Below, piece after piece: positions 1 to 10,961 of a stretch of DNA of 64,000 nucleotides. The position numbers and the translations under genes are program-made. The first letter of the stretch is position 1. Every line of letters begins with the position of its first letter. Source of the DNA: Ceriagrion tenellum. Lineage: Eukaryota; Arthropoda; Insecta; Odonata; Coenagrionidae. The notes under the pieces are model-generated. The model made no database searches and was not told the origin of the DNA. It worked only from the letters and a program-made list of their open reading frames with translations. The stretch is from contig OY720636.1 in assembly GCA_963169105.1 (NCBI GenBank), forward strand, positions 97,384,583-97,448,582, given 5' to 3'.

Positions 1-1
1 C

Positions 2-614
2 CTGAGAACAAATAGAAGAGGTGGTGGCATTGTTATGTTTATTAAAGACTCGTTATGTTCTTCTTTAATTGATCATAACTATAGTTTCTTTGAGTATCTG
101 CAAGGTACGTTACATGTAAACAATATTAATGTCTATGTTATGGGAATTTAAAATTTAAAGTCCACTTAGGCCAGTGGACTTTATAAGTGAAATTAATGAA
201 GCCCTTTCTGTAAACACTCAAGGCACTGTCCTCATTCTAGGTGACATAAACATTGATTATAAAGGAAAAAGTTCCTTAGTCTCTGATTATAAGGATACTA
301 TGTGTTCCATGGGTTTTATTAATACTATTGATGGTTACACTAGGGAAAAAGTTATGGCTGAATACCTTACTAAGTCTTCCATTGATCATATACTATTTAG
401 GGGACATACTAAATTAGTTACTGGTTTCATTGTCAAATCCAAACTGGCTGATCATTATATAACAGGTGTTTCAATCACTCTTGCACATAATAACAAAAAT
501 ATCAAAAAATTTAGTTCTAGGAGTGAATGTAAAACTAAGCTTGATGAAAATATGTTGCTTTTTTCTTTTTTATTCTTTGTTATCAGGAGGAGATATTGGA
601 AATATTATATCTGA
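2..614 (+). pseudogene. LINE AP-endonuclease domain, frameshifted
   Basis: Frame 2 is open from base 2 to the TAA near 151 and encodes RGGGIVMFIKDSL, the glycine-rich strand typical of LINE AP endonucleases. The reading then moves to frame 3 (174-614), which gives TVLILGDINIDYKG, the conserved GD-N-D catalytic block, followed by SSIDHILF and KLADHYITGV. The last two correspond to the S-x-IDHI and SDH motifs; the final one reads ADH, so the serine is lost. In the intact family this domain nicks target DNA to prime reverse transcription. The frameshift between 151 and 174 and the C-terminal stop mean it cannot be made as one protein. Confidence 0.85.
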
Positions 615-899
615 ATGAGAACCAAGTAAACAGCTCTTCCTGATCCATGGATATTTTAATTCCATATACATTATGGCTACCACAGTTTCCGCTACACAAA
701 ATGCCAGATTTAAGAAGGTGTGGATGTCAAAGTGTCTTTACAATATAATTGCTACAAGAGATAAATTGTTTAGGACTTACAAAAACTGCCCCTCTAATAT
801 CTTGAACAAGAAAAAATACTCCCAATAGAGGAACCTCACAAATAAGGAGGTTAGGAAAGCTAAATTTTCGTATTACTATCACAAATTTGACATCATAAA

Positions 900-2770
900 G
901 AATAATGCTAAAAGAGTGTGGGAGGAAATTAAACGCTTAACTGGTAGTGAAAAAAGCTGGAAATTATTCCAAATATTTGATGAAAAACTTTAGTAACGCA
1001 TATAAGTCTGAGTATAAGTTAGCAAATATTTTTCTGAAAAACTTCACCACAGAAGTGAATAAAATTAAACACAATTGTCCTGTTAAATTAATTACTGTGT
1101 CTTCTATAAGCAACCCATCCTTTGATGGTGTTTATATTCCAGAGGCCACAGATAAGAATGTGAGGGAGATATTATCAGGACTCCCATTAAAGGGACCAGG
1201 CTATGACAAAATTAGAATGAAAGATCTCTGAAAACCTAATTTTAAAATCAAAATATTGACCACCTTCATCAACAACAGTATCATGGAAGGAATCGTGCCA
1301 GAAGATTTAAAACTTGCTATTATCATACCGGTGGTTAAGGGGGGGAAAACTTGTTTTAATAATTACAGGCCTATTTCTATATTAACTTTAATTAACTAAA
1401 CCTTGAAAAAGAGTATATATAACCATCTCTTAGGCTTCCTGACTCGTATAAAGCTCCTGTCGAAGCATCAGTGTGGTTTTCTCAAATCTAAAGGAGGTAA
1501 GGATGCCCTTGAACATTTTGCCAGCATAGTATATGGAAATTTAGATACAAATTTTTCTATTATAGCTCTTTTTATTAATTTTCGAAAGGCTTTTGATACC
1601 TTAGATCTTACTAAATAAATTAGAGAATATTGGGGTTAGAGGCCATATATTAACCTGGTTTAAAAGCTACCTAAATAATAGAAAGGTAAGAGTTAAAGTT
1701 AATAACACTTATATTGATACTGAAGTAATGAGGTATGGAGTTCCTCATGCTCAATATATGTAAATGATATAGTTACAGCTATTAAACATTGCAAGGTTAT
1801 TATGTATGCTGACGATATTGTTTTAATTAGTACACATAAACATTTTGAGATCTGCCATAAGAGACTCCAAATTGATTTTAGCAGATTAAAGTTATGGTCG
1901 CACGATAATAATTTAATAATAAATAAAGATAGAACTTCAACTATGTATATATCCTTGATGAGCAGCAAGAGTAAAGAAGTAAAGATAAAATTGCATTCTC
2001 ACAGTTCTATTCATTGTAATGATATCGCTTGTGATGTTAATTGCAATTGTTCAACTTTGGAACAGGTGGAAAAATTTTGTTACCTTGGTATTGTAATAGA
2101 TGAACATTTTAAATTTACACACCATATTGATAAACTAAATAAAAAAATGAGAATTGTTGCATATCAAGTTTACATGCTCAAAGATATAGTATCTCCATCC
2201 ATAAACCTTTTGATGTGCAACGCAATGGTACAAAGTATTTTGAGATATGGATTAACAGTCTGGAGAATGTCTTCTAATACTCTGCTGAACTCAATAATCA
2301 GGAACCAGAAGAGAATATTAAAATTGGTTGATGAAGATAGAGGTAAATATTGCGTTAATTCTGAATTAAAATAATTGTGTAGAAAATATAAAGTGTTGAC
2401 CGCAGTCCAATTAACAAAATGAGTAATTATAATGGAAAATTATTATAAAAAAGAGCATAAAATTCCATGCATAAACACACATTGCATGTCAAAAAGAAAT
2501 TCCCCTGTATTGGTAACGTCCAGATATTGCAATTCATATGGTAAAAGGTTAGTAAAATACTATGTATCACACACTTTTAATTGCATGCCTAAACACCTTG
2601 ATGATCTTAAAGGGATGGTAGAAGTAAAGAAAGAGGTACATGCATGGTTACTTGATGATATTAAAAATGTTTCATTGGTTATGTTCTATATATTTGGCAT
2701 GAATACCTGTGTATTCAAAAATGTGGAATGCCAAAATCTATTATCTATGTTTAATGTTCTCAAGTTTTAA
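900..2770 (+). pseudogene. LINE reverse transcriptase, multiply broken
   Basis: Reverse-transcriptase landmarks appear in order. GLPLKGPGYDKIRMKDL (947-1231) is the GxDxI region. FNNYRPISIL lies at about 1350-1390 and KHQCGFLKSKGGKDALEHF at 1461-1520. ALFINFRKAFDTLD (about 1565-1605) carries the first catalytic Asp region, and IMYADDIVLIS (1799-1830) is the YADD core. FCYLGIVIDEHFKFTHHIDK (about 2075-2135) is the thumb. Breaks: stop at 1229, stop inside 1395-1400, TAA at 1616, and a deletion around 1740-1765 that removed the usual QGSxLGPLLF block after YGVPHA. The tail ORF 2432-2770 keeps the SKRNSPV and NCMPKHLDDLKG pattern of LINE C-termini. It is inactive. Confidence 0.88.
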
Positions 2771-2915
2771 TATTATAAATTGTTGCAACTTGTTTTTTTA
2801 ACTGTTTTATGTATATATCATTTTGTTATTTGCCGCCTTGTAAGCATGTGTGGATCCTTCTGGCAAGCCATTTGGCTTAGAGGGACCGTGTTTGTTTACT
2901 TATAATAAATGGAAT

Positions 2916-5224
2916 ATCATATGTTGGGCGTTGATTCCATTGACCCAACCTACTCTCTTCCTGCTTGAAATGTCACAGATTGTCTGGTTGCATTCGCACA
3001 TCGAATTATATGGAATGAAGGCACGCCACTCCAATGCATACTTCGTTATCTAAGCAAGAAAATGAGAGGTGCCCGTCTCCAAAGATGATTGGTTGCATTT
3101 TATAAGATTAACTCAGAGCTGTTAATTACGATAACACATATTAACATGGCTAGGATCCACCAAGACTGCCTTAGTCACCGTCTCCTGGAAGATAGGCCCA
3201 TTTTCAGTACACAATTTGACATTTCTTCTTCCTCTACGGTCAATTTCGTTTATATTCATTTGTAATGGCAGGGAACAGAACGCGCTCCTTTGTAGGATAT
3301 CCTTTTTCTGCTTTAACAGCCATGGAAACGAAATTATAACATTCTCAATCATCAAAGCGATTATCATAAAGAGGTAGAACATGCGGAAGTCTCCAAGTAT
3401 GTCTGATGACTCTGCGTAATCCAAATTTATTTTCCAAGCCCAGACATTAAGTTCGTGTGAAGCGTCTAATTAAGAATCCAGATCAATTACTTACTAAATT
3501 ACGTTTAAATCAGCGTTAATAAATAATTCAAAACCATTCAAAAGCAATTTAAAAAATAAAGCACTCAAACGACTGTCTAAAATTGAAGTAATAGGGAGAG
3601 TCATTGTTACCACACTAACGGATTATTACAATAAGTGAAGAAACGCTGCAATTACAGTTTTGACACATATAGGTAGCCATAATGAAGTAAAATAATGCCA
3701 GCAATATTTGGTTCCCTTTGCATAGCCTAACCAAGAGAGAGAAAATCCAATTCCAAAAACATGAAAACGAAATTGATATTTATTTCCTAGAAAAATCCGC
3801 ATAATTTTCTGGCAATTTTGAATGTCTATCTCAAAAAGATACAAAGGTTCTGCGAAGTCAATGCATGTATCTTAATTTAATTAGCACAACTGCTCATTTA
3901 TCATCCCAAGTTTCCCAGGAAACGGGAGTTGAATTAAGGAGTTCCATTTCTCGGTTATCTTTCCATGCAATCAGTTCCTCTATCAACATTTTTGGCTTCC
4001 GTCTTCCGTAAAATTCTCATTCGGTTCGTCTTTGATGTCAGTGCTTTCGTTTTCTTTAGACTTTTGCAGTCGCGTAGAGAACTCTTTTCCCTCTAATTCT
4101 GCACCTGCATCTATATACTCCCGTACGAGTCAGGGGGTGTAAGAACACCTGGCAGAAAAGGGGGGTGGAGAGGAAAGAGGTGAATTATAAGGTAACAATG
4201 TATCGTTAGGTACTGTTAAGTTGCAGCAATAATGGTGCGTAGTAAGAAGACTTTTTGGAACTTGCCAATTCGGCAGTTAATCTCCCTGAATGCGGAGCTT
4301 TTTATCAGGTCTAGAAATATAGCGCTAGTAATATCCTCTGAATCGTAATAAAACTTACCTATTGTGTAGTCTCTGAGTCTCTAAAGGTAACCAACCTAAT
4401 CCTTCTATCAGCTGAGTTATAATTTCTGTATTCGTAGTTTTTTATGTCCATGTTTAGTTTGTTCTTCTCAATTTCTATGACTCCTGCGGGTTCTACATGT
4501 GTGGCCGGTAAAGGACAGTGTTATTTCGCTATTTCATAGTTAAGTTTACTTTTTAGGGGATTTATTTTCCCTATTCAAATATTTGGAAACGTGTTTTTAG
4601 TTAACGAGATATACACATTGAATCTTGATATAATTTTCTTGCAGTAATGTGAATTATTTTGGAAAATGGCTTCCAAACAGGTAAGAATTCATATTTAACG
4701 CTAATGACGCAGCTAAATATAGAGGAATTACCATTTTTTATAAAATAGTAAACTTTTGATTTGTCTGTCCCAATCTTGACGGCGCTGAATACTCTTTTAT
4801 CCGCCTGACCGACGCAGATTCGAGTTCCACCTGGCGGGAGTATTTTCATTGTCTAAGCCATGGTAGCATATCATCGATGATTCTTGAAGATACTCGGAAT
4901 TCTGAACAACGGGAGCTGTTTTGGGAGTCACAGGGTAATTAATACGATTTTCTCTTTAAAAGCCTGGGTCAAGTACATATGTGTACGATATGCACTGATT
5001 ATCGTTCAATGTAATAACTGGTGCCTTCTTTATAACGACTTGCTGACTTACAAATTTTCACATTGAAGGTTTACGTCAACTTGTGGCGCTTTCAGTGAGG
5101 GATTCAGATAAATGTTGATAAATTTACTGAAATATAACTCTTATGAAAGTAATTACACCAATATCATGTATGAGACAGCGGATGGGTAAAGATTCTTACT
5201 GTGTGAGCTTGGAAAGTATCAAAG
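2916..5224. other. Non-coding interval, nothing assignable
   Basis: This is AT-rich DNA between two LINE remnants. The only noteworthy coding potential is a minus-strand open frame at 3122-3472, listed separately. Other frames of 60-80 codons (for example near 3626-3844 and 4601-4849, minus) show no recognisable domain. No repeats, tRNAs or promoters were recognised. Confidence 0.6.
3122..3472 (-). other. Unassigned open frame, possible exon
   Basis: A minus-strand frame is open for about 115 codons, with a Met at codon 17 or so (3424). It contains one clear hydrophobic stretch, FRMFYLFMIIALMIENVIISF, followed by a charged segment with DRRGRRNVKL. It could be one exon of a membrane protein or a chance frame. 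No family is recognised, no convincing donor site was identified, and neighbouring DNA shows no partner exon. It is listed because its length and the single membrane-like segment exceed most chance frames nearby. Confidence 0.15.
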
Positions 5225-5620
5225 AGTCCGTTGAGGTTAAGTTCCAGATAATGACCGTAACATCAGACCTAACTTGGAGGGTAAGCATACGAAACATTGT
5301 CTGTGCTGCATTACAAACACAAAATGTAATATTACTACTGTACTGTAATAATGAGTAACTCGACAAAAAAGTGAAAGAGAGATGCTACTTTCTTCAGATA
5401 AGGCCAAATGGTGAACACTTTTTGGGCATTGGGACTCACTGTAATATTTCTGAGCGCGGAGCAAAAAAATACAAAAGAAAACCGAACGTTTAGAAAAAAC
5501 TGCTACGGTTAGATAGAAAGTATAGAATTGCTGATAAAAGGGCTAGGTTTGGAGTTGTCAGATATCCGGTGGCTACACGCTAGGCTTTTAGACGCTTAAA
5601 TTCAGATCACGTGAGTTGTG
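5225..5620 (+). mobile_element. LINE fragment, TAGATG-tailed family (copy D, oldest)
   Basis: Nucleotide similarity to the better copy at 20306-21075 can be followed through three blocks. The first is around 5250-5290 (ACATCAGACCTAACTTGGAGGG). The second is the near-identical AAAGAGAGATGCTACTT block at about 5371-5387, which encodes KERCYF. The third is GGCTACACGCTAGGCTT at about 5571-5587, which encodes RLHARL. Between the blocks the sequence is scrambled by indels. The fragment covers the thumb and C-terminal part of the reverse transcriptase and is too decayed to translate. It is the most diverged of the four family members, so probably the oldest insertion. Confidence 0.75.
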
Positions 5621-8600
5621 GCGTTAAACGGAGGATTTTATTTCATCCCCCGCGTTTCAACTCTAGAACTGAAAGCAGCGGAAAAATAAGGGAGATAGAC
5701 CACTGAGCAGAGAGGCGCGAAAAAATTCCTTCTCCCCACGCACTATCATTGATTACAACAAGACATGAGATTAATATAATACACATTGTTAACATATGAT
5801 TTACCCTGGTTATCTCGATCCTGCTTTTCCCGATTCTCCATTGATAGCTTGCATCTTATACGCCTATAGACACTCGTGGCTTAGTATGTAACCTTTTATC
5901 AATGGGGAATTACCTATAATATTACTATTGTAGGTTGGCAATGAAGAAGACGCAATAGTCGGTCCAGTACTGAATAATGAATTAACAATTCTTTACCTGT
6001 CTCTAACATTAATTTTCCGAGGTTTGGATTTGAATGATCAGAAATATAGCTTCATGTATTTTGATGTTGGTATGTTATTCTCTTTAAGGCGGACTTACAC
6101 ATGGAAGTCACTTCCATGACACTAGACTTACAACTCGCTAACAGCCGACACTTCAATGCGTAGGCGCGGATTTTCATGGCAATAGAGAGTGGTATTAATC
6201 GACCGAGGTTTGCTCTTGCAAGGAAAATAGTCCGGCTGCTATTTTGTCTGCAAGTTGTATATCCATTCTGTATTAAAATGGTATCGCACCCGGAGGAATC
6301 TTGGTCGCATGAGAGCAAACGGGTATTTAAAATGACGGAACAAATAACCAAGTGGAAGGGAGACTCACTGGTGCCTATTTGAAAATTAATTTGTACTTGA
6401 AAATATTATAAATACTTATAAACCCCTTAGGAAAGCATAATGACCTATCTTTTACTGGATAATAATTATTATTTTCACAATTGACACTTGATTCGACGTA
6501 AAAATGCATGATTGTTATAATTGATACAGATCAATTAAACAAAGAAATTTCTATGGGACTCAAACAGCGATTTTACGAACGCCATTATTGCCGAAGTTGG
6601 GCGATTTTCGTAATTTCTATATTAATTGTTTACTTCCGTCATCGATTTTTTTGGAAAAAAATGGAAGTTAAAAGTAAGAAGAACGATTTCCTGAACTTGG
6701 CGATACGATTCGAGATATCGTTACACTTGCTACTTCCATAAAAATGTACTTCCACGAATTATCCCGCCATTAGACGACACATTGAAATGCGCTAACTAAT
6801 TCAAGCTAAGATCAGAGGTGTAATCACCAAAACGCGTGCGTTCGCGTTATTGCTATTTTTCAAATTTGATGATGAGAGGGAAAAGGTATTTTTATATATT
6901 CTTTAATTGTAATAAAGCACTTGTTTTAATTTATGGACAGCAGCCATAAGACAATGGCCATGTTCATCCCTATTAAAGAGAGGTTTGCTATTTTAAATAA
7001 CAATAACTGCATTGAGAAAGAGGGCAGAGTAATTCTACCTCAGGTAAGCTTTTGAGCATCTCCCCCTTAAACGCGAGAATCACAGCCATTAGCCCAAAAT
7101 GCAGACTGCGATAAAGTTGGATACCAGCGTTCGACTCGTCACTTCTCCGGCCGATTCATACTGGAACGGGCCGGAGATAATTTCGCGCACATTCATGCAC
7201 ACAAGGCGACAATCCTAAACGCCATTCCATTACATATCAACCCTCACCTCGTGGCCTCGTGTGTGCATGAAACTAAAAAAAATAAAGTGTTTCGAGAAAT
7301 GTTCTGCTTGCTGAGCTTATGCTAATTTCGCCCAGGCCTTCACAACTCGGTTGCATGGAATCCACCGGCACTTTGCGAGAGCGTTCGTGCCTTGAATTGC
7401 GGATCGCAAAGTTAACCTGTGAGTTTTTATCGCCCTTTTCCATTGCCGTGCATGCTAAAAGCTACGACCAATGTATGGCGTGGGGGTGATTGCTTCTAGG
7501 AGTAAATATTTTTTTCGTGACACGAGAGGCACCGCAAGAAATACATCGTATTTCTCTTCCACCTAAGGTACTTGACGCTTCAATCCCAGCATATCCGCGT
7601 ACAAAGAGTTGATTTATTCTTTAATCCATCAAAATATGAACTTCCCCGACCAACAAATGAAAAAAAAATTTTACTGAACTACAAATTGCCTCCTTATAAA
7701 CAAATAAAATATCAAGCCCATTACCATTTATGAAAAACCTATATCTATGGTCTATTTCTGAAAAATCAACAAATAGTAGACATTTTCGTGAAAATATTCA
7801 CCTTAAATAGAAAATATGACCTTCAGCTCCATTACCATATCTCTTTCAAGTCCTTTCCACGAAATAAGTGAAGTGAATACATGTAGCTTAAATTTGAAAC
7901 TTTGACCAGCTTAAATAAGTTGCTTCCAATTTTAAATTATTTTTCCTCATTAATGTTCCAAATATGGCGGCTCTTCACTGCTTTGAACATGAAAGTGATT
8001 TTATATAACATTAAAATAAGATGCATGAGTACGTTCTCAGTGGTTTCAGGCTCAACTTTGTGGAAGTTCATTGTAAATATTGAAAAATTAAAACTTTGTT
8101 TTACTCCGCCAATTTATTATTCAGATACTTGAAACCAATTACCTCAAACATGTTTAGGTTCTTGAAACCATGTATCTTTCATGTACCTGAAAAATAAATT
8201 GGTGGAATCAAAGAAAATTTATTTTTTTCATTGTTTATGTATGCATACATTCTACTTGAATTATAAGCATCTTATCCAAGAGAGTTCTATTTTCAAAGTC
8301 CAAAAAAATAAAACCTTTAAATACGTACATGAATTTGAACTGTTAACAATGAATCACTATTCTCCAAAATAGTGAATAGCTTTGGTAGTGGTTGTTCTCC
8401 TTAGCCACTCATGAATCTTCAGTTCACCATAAAATTTGTAATCTGACCAAAAGATTATCATAAAAAGAAAGATCAGTGAAAAAGCTATTCTATTATGACA
8501 CTATTCCTTCACTAGTTTTGCATTTAACAGGATAAACTCAGATACAATGTTCAAAAGAATTAATACCCCGCTCAATACTCTTTCTTTTGTGACATTTTTC

Positions 8601-9136
8601 TCACAATTCCACCACAAAGTATGGCTGATAGGGTATGTAGAGAGAGAAAACTTGAGTCTGGGAGGAGTAATGACTGCGTCTGGCGGAGAAATTTCTATGC
8701 TTTCGTGTTATGACTGCATACAGGTACTTCACTCACCCTGAAACGAGCACCAACGCATCAAAGCGTTAAATTAGAACGATTGTTCATTCTCTTGATTTCA
8801 AGGCCCCCAGTCTGAGCGTTCAATCTCCAACCTCCCACAGCAAATTGGAGGAGAAATGATTATACGTTGCATGACAGACTCAAGATACTATGTTCCACTC
8901 CCAGGGGTAGTTGTTTCTACGGAGTACCCTATGGTCTGATGATTACATATTCATCACGCCATTCTCTTTTGTTTATCCAGTGGCTAAAGTGGTTACCGCT
9001 CAGTGCATGGACATTAATACTGGCTCTGATCAAATTATATCCTCCTAAACTGCCCATACGTGATTACCTCTTTTGCTCTTATTCATGATAGCGTACACGA
9101 ATTGATTTCTACACTGTGCTATTTCTAAGTGTTGTT
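5621..9136. other. Non-coding interval, nothing assignable
   Basis: This is about 3.5 kb of AT-rich DNA with a moderately CpG-rich stretch at 7040-7460. Scattered frames of 60-77 codons have no recognisable product. A short inverted pair CCGGCC/GGGCCGG flanks 7148-7175. No element ends or RNA genes were recognised. Confidence 0.6.
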
Positions 9137-9436
9137 ATGTATATCTACATCTACATACTACCCTCAGTTATCATTTACACATGGCCATGTGGCAGAGGAT
9201 GAAAAGAATTCAGCAGTGTATGAGAGAGATATGTAAGAGATAAGGTTTTGGGAGGTGAAATAGTGACGTTTATTATGTGAATATATTTCATGGAGCTGTT
9301 TTTAATATGGTCCCTTATTATACGCAAAAAGAACGAGTTCGGCAGTGTATCTCTCTTATTTAATCGCATCTGTCATACCTAGATTTTTGGTGTAGTGTCC
9401 TAATAATATCTCTACGTCACTCTGAAAGACACCAGC

Positions 9437-9742
9437 TCAGAATTCCTCAAGCAAGCTAAGCCTAGCGTGTAGCATTTGAGTCTCCAGGGGCACCCACTTT
9501 AATCCCTCTAAAAGTTGTGACGCTGCATATTTGCTCGTACGCCATTTTAATGAAGCGCGCTGCTCTTCTTGGTATTCTATTAATTTTTTGGTTAAACATT
9601 TATCACCAGGCTCCAAAATGCTCGCAGCGTATTCGACGTGTGGCGTAACCAGAGTGAAGTAGCATCTCTCTTTGACTATTTCATCCGAGAACCTACCTAT
9701 TAAACGTTTAGCACAACCAATATTCTTCTTGCTGTGCCGCAC
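9437..9742 (-). pseudogene. LINE reverse-transcriptase C-terminal fragment
   Basis: A 101-codon frame is part of LINE copy B. KERCYFTLVTPHVEYAAS corresponds to KERCYFALVRPRCEYAAS in copy A, and SQLLEGLKWVPLETQMLHARL to SQLLEGLKCDPLETRRLHARL. It begins exactly at the mariner insertion point, so its apparent ATG lies in or next to the insertion junction and is not a real start. It lacks the palm domain and is a relic. Confidence 0.85.
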
Positions 9743-10671
9743 ACAAGGTGTGGGAATTAAATAACCGCACTGATGCTAAAAAAACATGTTATTGATCACC
9801 AATTACATTAAATAGTTTATCACCTTTTATGTTCTCTTCTTGCCGATCCCCACAACCCCCCATAAGAATTTTCTATTTTTAAAATCAGTGCTGGAAGTCC
9901 GCTACTGTCAACTTGTTGAGAACCTCGTCGCCTTTGCTTTCATGGCTTCCACACTTAAATCTTGTCCCCTTAAGATCCGATTTGACCTTAGAAAATGAAA
10001 AAAGTCACAGGGGTCAGGTTGGGCGAGTAAGGTGGGCGATCTAACACGGTTATGCAGTATTTTTCGAAGAACGCCTTCGCAGGCAGGAATGGGCTGGCGC
10101 TTTGTCTTGTTGCAGCATCCAGGAATTGCCACTTCACAAATTGCGTCTTTATCTCCTCACTCGTTCACAGAGGGCAGTCAGAATCTCGATGTAATGATGT
10201 TAATCGTCTGACCTTAGTGACCCAGTGAGCGTAGATAATCTCACGCCGATCAAAAAATTACAATCATCATGGCTTTAAATTTTGATAAGGAAATTTTCGC
10301 CTTTTTTGCCGTAGTGATATTGTGCTCCTCCAATACAACAATTGGCGCCATTGAACATTTCAAACCACTCAAATACTTGTGTGCGCGTAAACATTAACTT
10401 CTGTACATTTCATTTAACGTGGCATGAGCTTCGGTAGCAATTTTCCCCAGCTTCACAAGAAACTTGAGGTTAACTCGTTGCTCCATAAACACATAGCATT
10501 TTTTCAAAGAGAGGCTAGCGCAAGGACTGAACGGGCGATTGCTGCAGTGAGACTGGCGGACGTACAGCCTGGGAGACCATTAACAGGCAAAGATATGTTC
10601 AAACCTGCCGCGGTGCGTTCGCTATTTGCTGGTAGCCGCACCAGTCCGGTCATTTAATTGTCACACTTTGT
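9743..10671 (-). mobile_element. Internally deleted mariner element inserted in a LINE
   Basis: The element has terminal inverted repeats of about 26 bp. The complement of its right end begins ACAAAGTGTGACAATTAAAT, and the left end reads ACAAGGTGTGGGAATTAAAT, with about 22 of 26 positions shared. It is about 0.93 kb against about 1.3 kb for complete animal mariners. TA lies at the right junction; the left junction reads TG on the minus strand, a one-base change from TA. The flanking DNA rejoins into one LINE, which proves insertion. Its transposase relic is annotated separately. The internal deletion removes the middle of the gene, so it could move only with a transposase supplied in trans. 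Confidence 0.88.
9890..10520 (-). pseudogene. Mariner transposase relic (D,D34D type), deleted
   Basis: Read on the minus strand, the N-terminus begins MEQRVNLKFLVKLGK near 10485-10440, matching mariner DNA-binding domains. After a stop at the codon following NEMYRS, reading continues to a KYLSGLK block that corresponds to the usual VFEWFKRF. The sequence then jumps to KAKISLSKFKAMMIV and FFDRREIIYAHWV. This loses about 100-130 residues, including the first catalytic Asp region. Further on, QQDKAPAH retains the second Asp, and SPNLTP replaces the usual SPDLAPCDFF, with frame changes around it. The end resembles KAKATRF. No active enzyme is possible. Confidence 0.82.
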
Positions 10672-10788
10672 ATGTTATATACTTTTGTTTCCCTCGATAT
10701 ATCAGAAATTGAGATTATTCCAAGATATTTAACTGTATGTGAAGATTTTATATTTTTTTCACCTACTATGTATGCATGGAATTTGTGT

Positions 10789-10961
10789 GTAGTAAATACA
10801 TAATGTATTTTTCCACCAGGAACTATTTATGGTACCACATGCTTCAACACAACGGCGTCATTGTGAGATACCAGGAACCTGATTATGTTGTACTACAACT
10901 TGGTGAAATGTGTTTTACCATAAATAAATTCGGATGGAAAAATACATGTTGTATTTGCTAC
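10789..10961. mobile_element. 173 bp foldback MITE next to LINE copy B
   Basis: The two halves are imperfect inverted complements for about 60-70 bp. The left arm starts GTAGTAAATACATAATGTAT. The complement of the right end starts GTAGCAAATACAACATGTAT. Both continue through TTTTTCCA and a TTTATGGTA block. It has no coding capacity. Its left edge coincides with the point where recognisable LINE copy B sequence stops, which suggests insertion into the LINE. The short repeated flank is compatible with CACA or TCACA but is ambiguous. The superfamily cannot be decided. Confidence 0.7.

Larger units (their letters stand above)
1..2915 (+). mobile_element. Decayed CR1/L2-group LINE, 5' end outside window
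   Basis: This non-LTR retrotransposon runs off the left edge of the window. It shows the normal order: AP-type endonuclease (2-614), linker, reverse transcriptase (about 900-2374), C-terminal tail (2432-2770), then a short 3' UTR. The UTR contains the phrase for a SGKPFGLEGPCLF-like terminal peptide and ends with AATAAATGG near 2905-2915. At least five frame changes or stops break the coding sequence, so it is dead. The reverse transcriptase resembles the CR1/L2/Daphne group (LILGDINID-type endonuclease block, FNNYRPISIL, MYADDIVLIS); the exact clade is an inference. No target-site duplication could be found because the 5' end is missing. Its family differs from the four TAGATG-tailed LINE copies elsewhere in the window. 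Confidence 0.9.
9137..10788 (-). mobile_element. LINE copy B, TAGATG-tailed family, split by a mariner
   Basis: This LINE lies on the minus strand. Its 3' tail is the plus-strand TATCTACATCTACATA at 9134-9149, followed by 3' UTR matching the copy at 20941-21060 (the phrase TTTTGGGAGGTGAAA and the CACATGGCCATGTGGCAGAGG end). The coding remnant 9437-9742 reads KERCYFTLVTPHVEYAAS and LLEGLKWVPLETQMLHARL, the reverse-transcriptase thumb/C-terminus. At 9743 homology stops and a mariner begins. It resumes at 10672, where the complement reads through KYLG and SDIS codons in register with copy A, and continues to about 10788 (CACACAAATTCCATGC on the minus strand). Here it meets the foldback element at 10789. 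It is non-functional. Confidence 0.88.
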
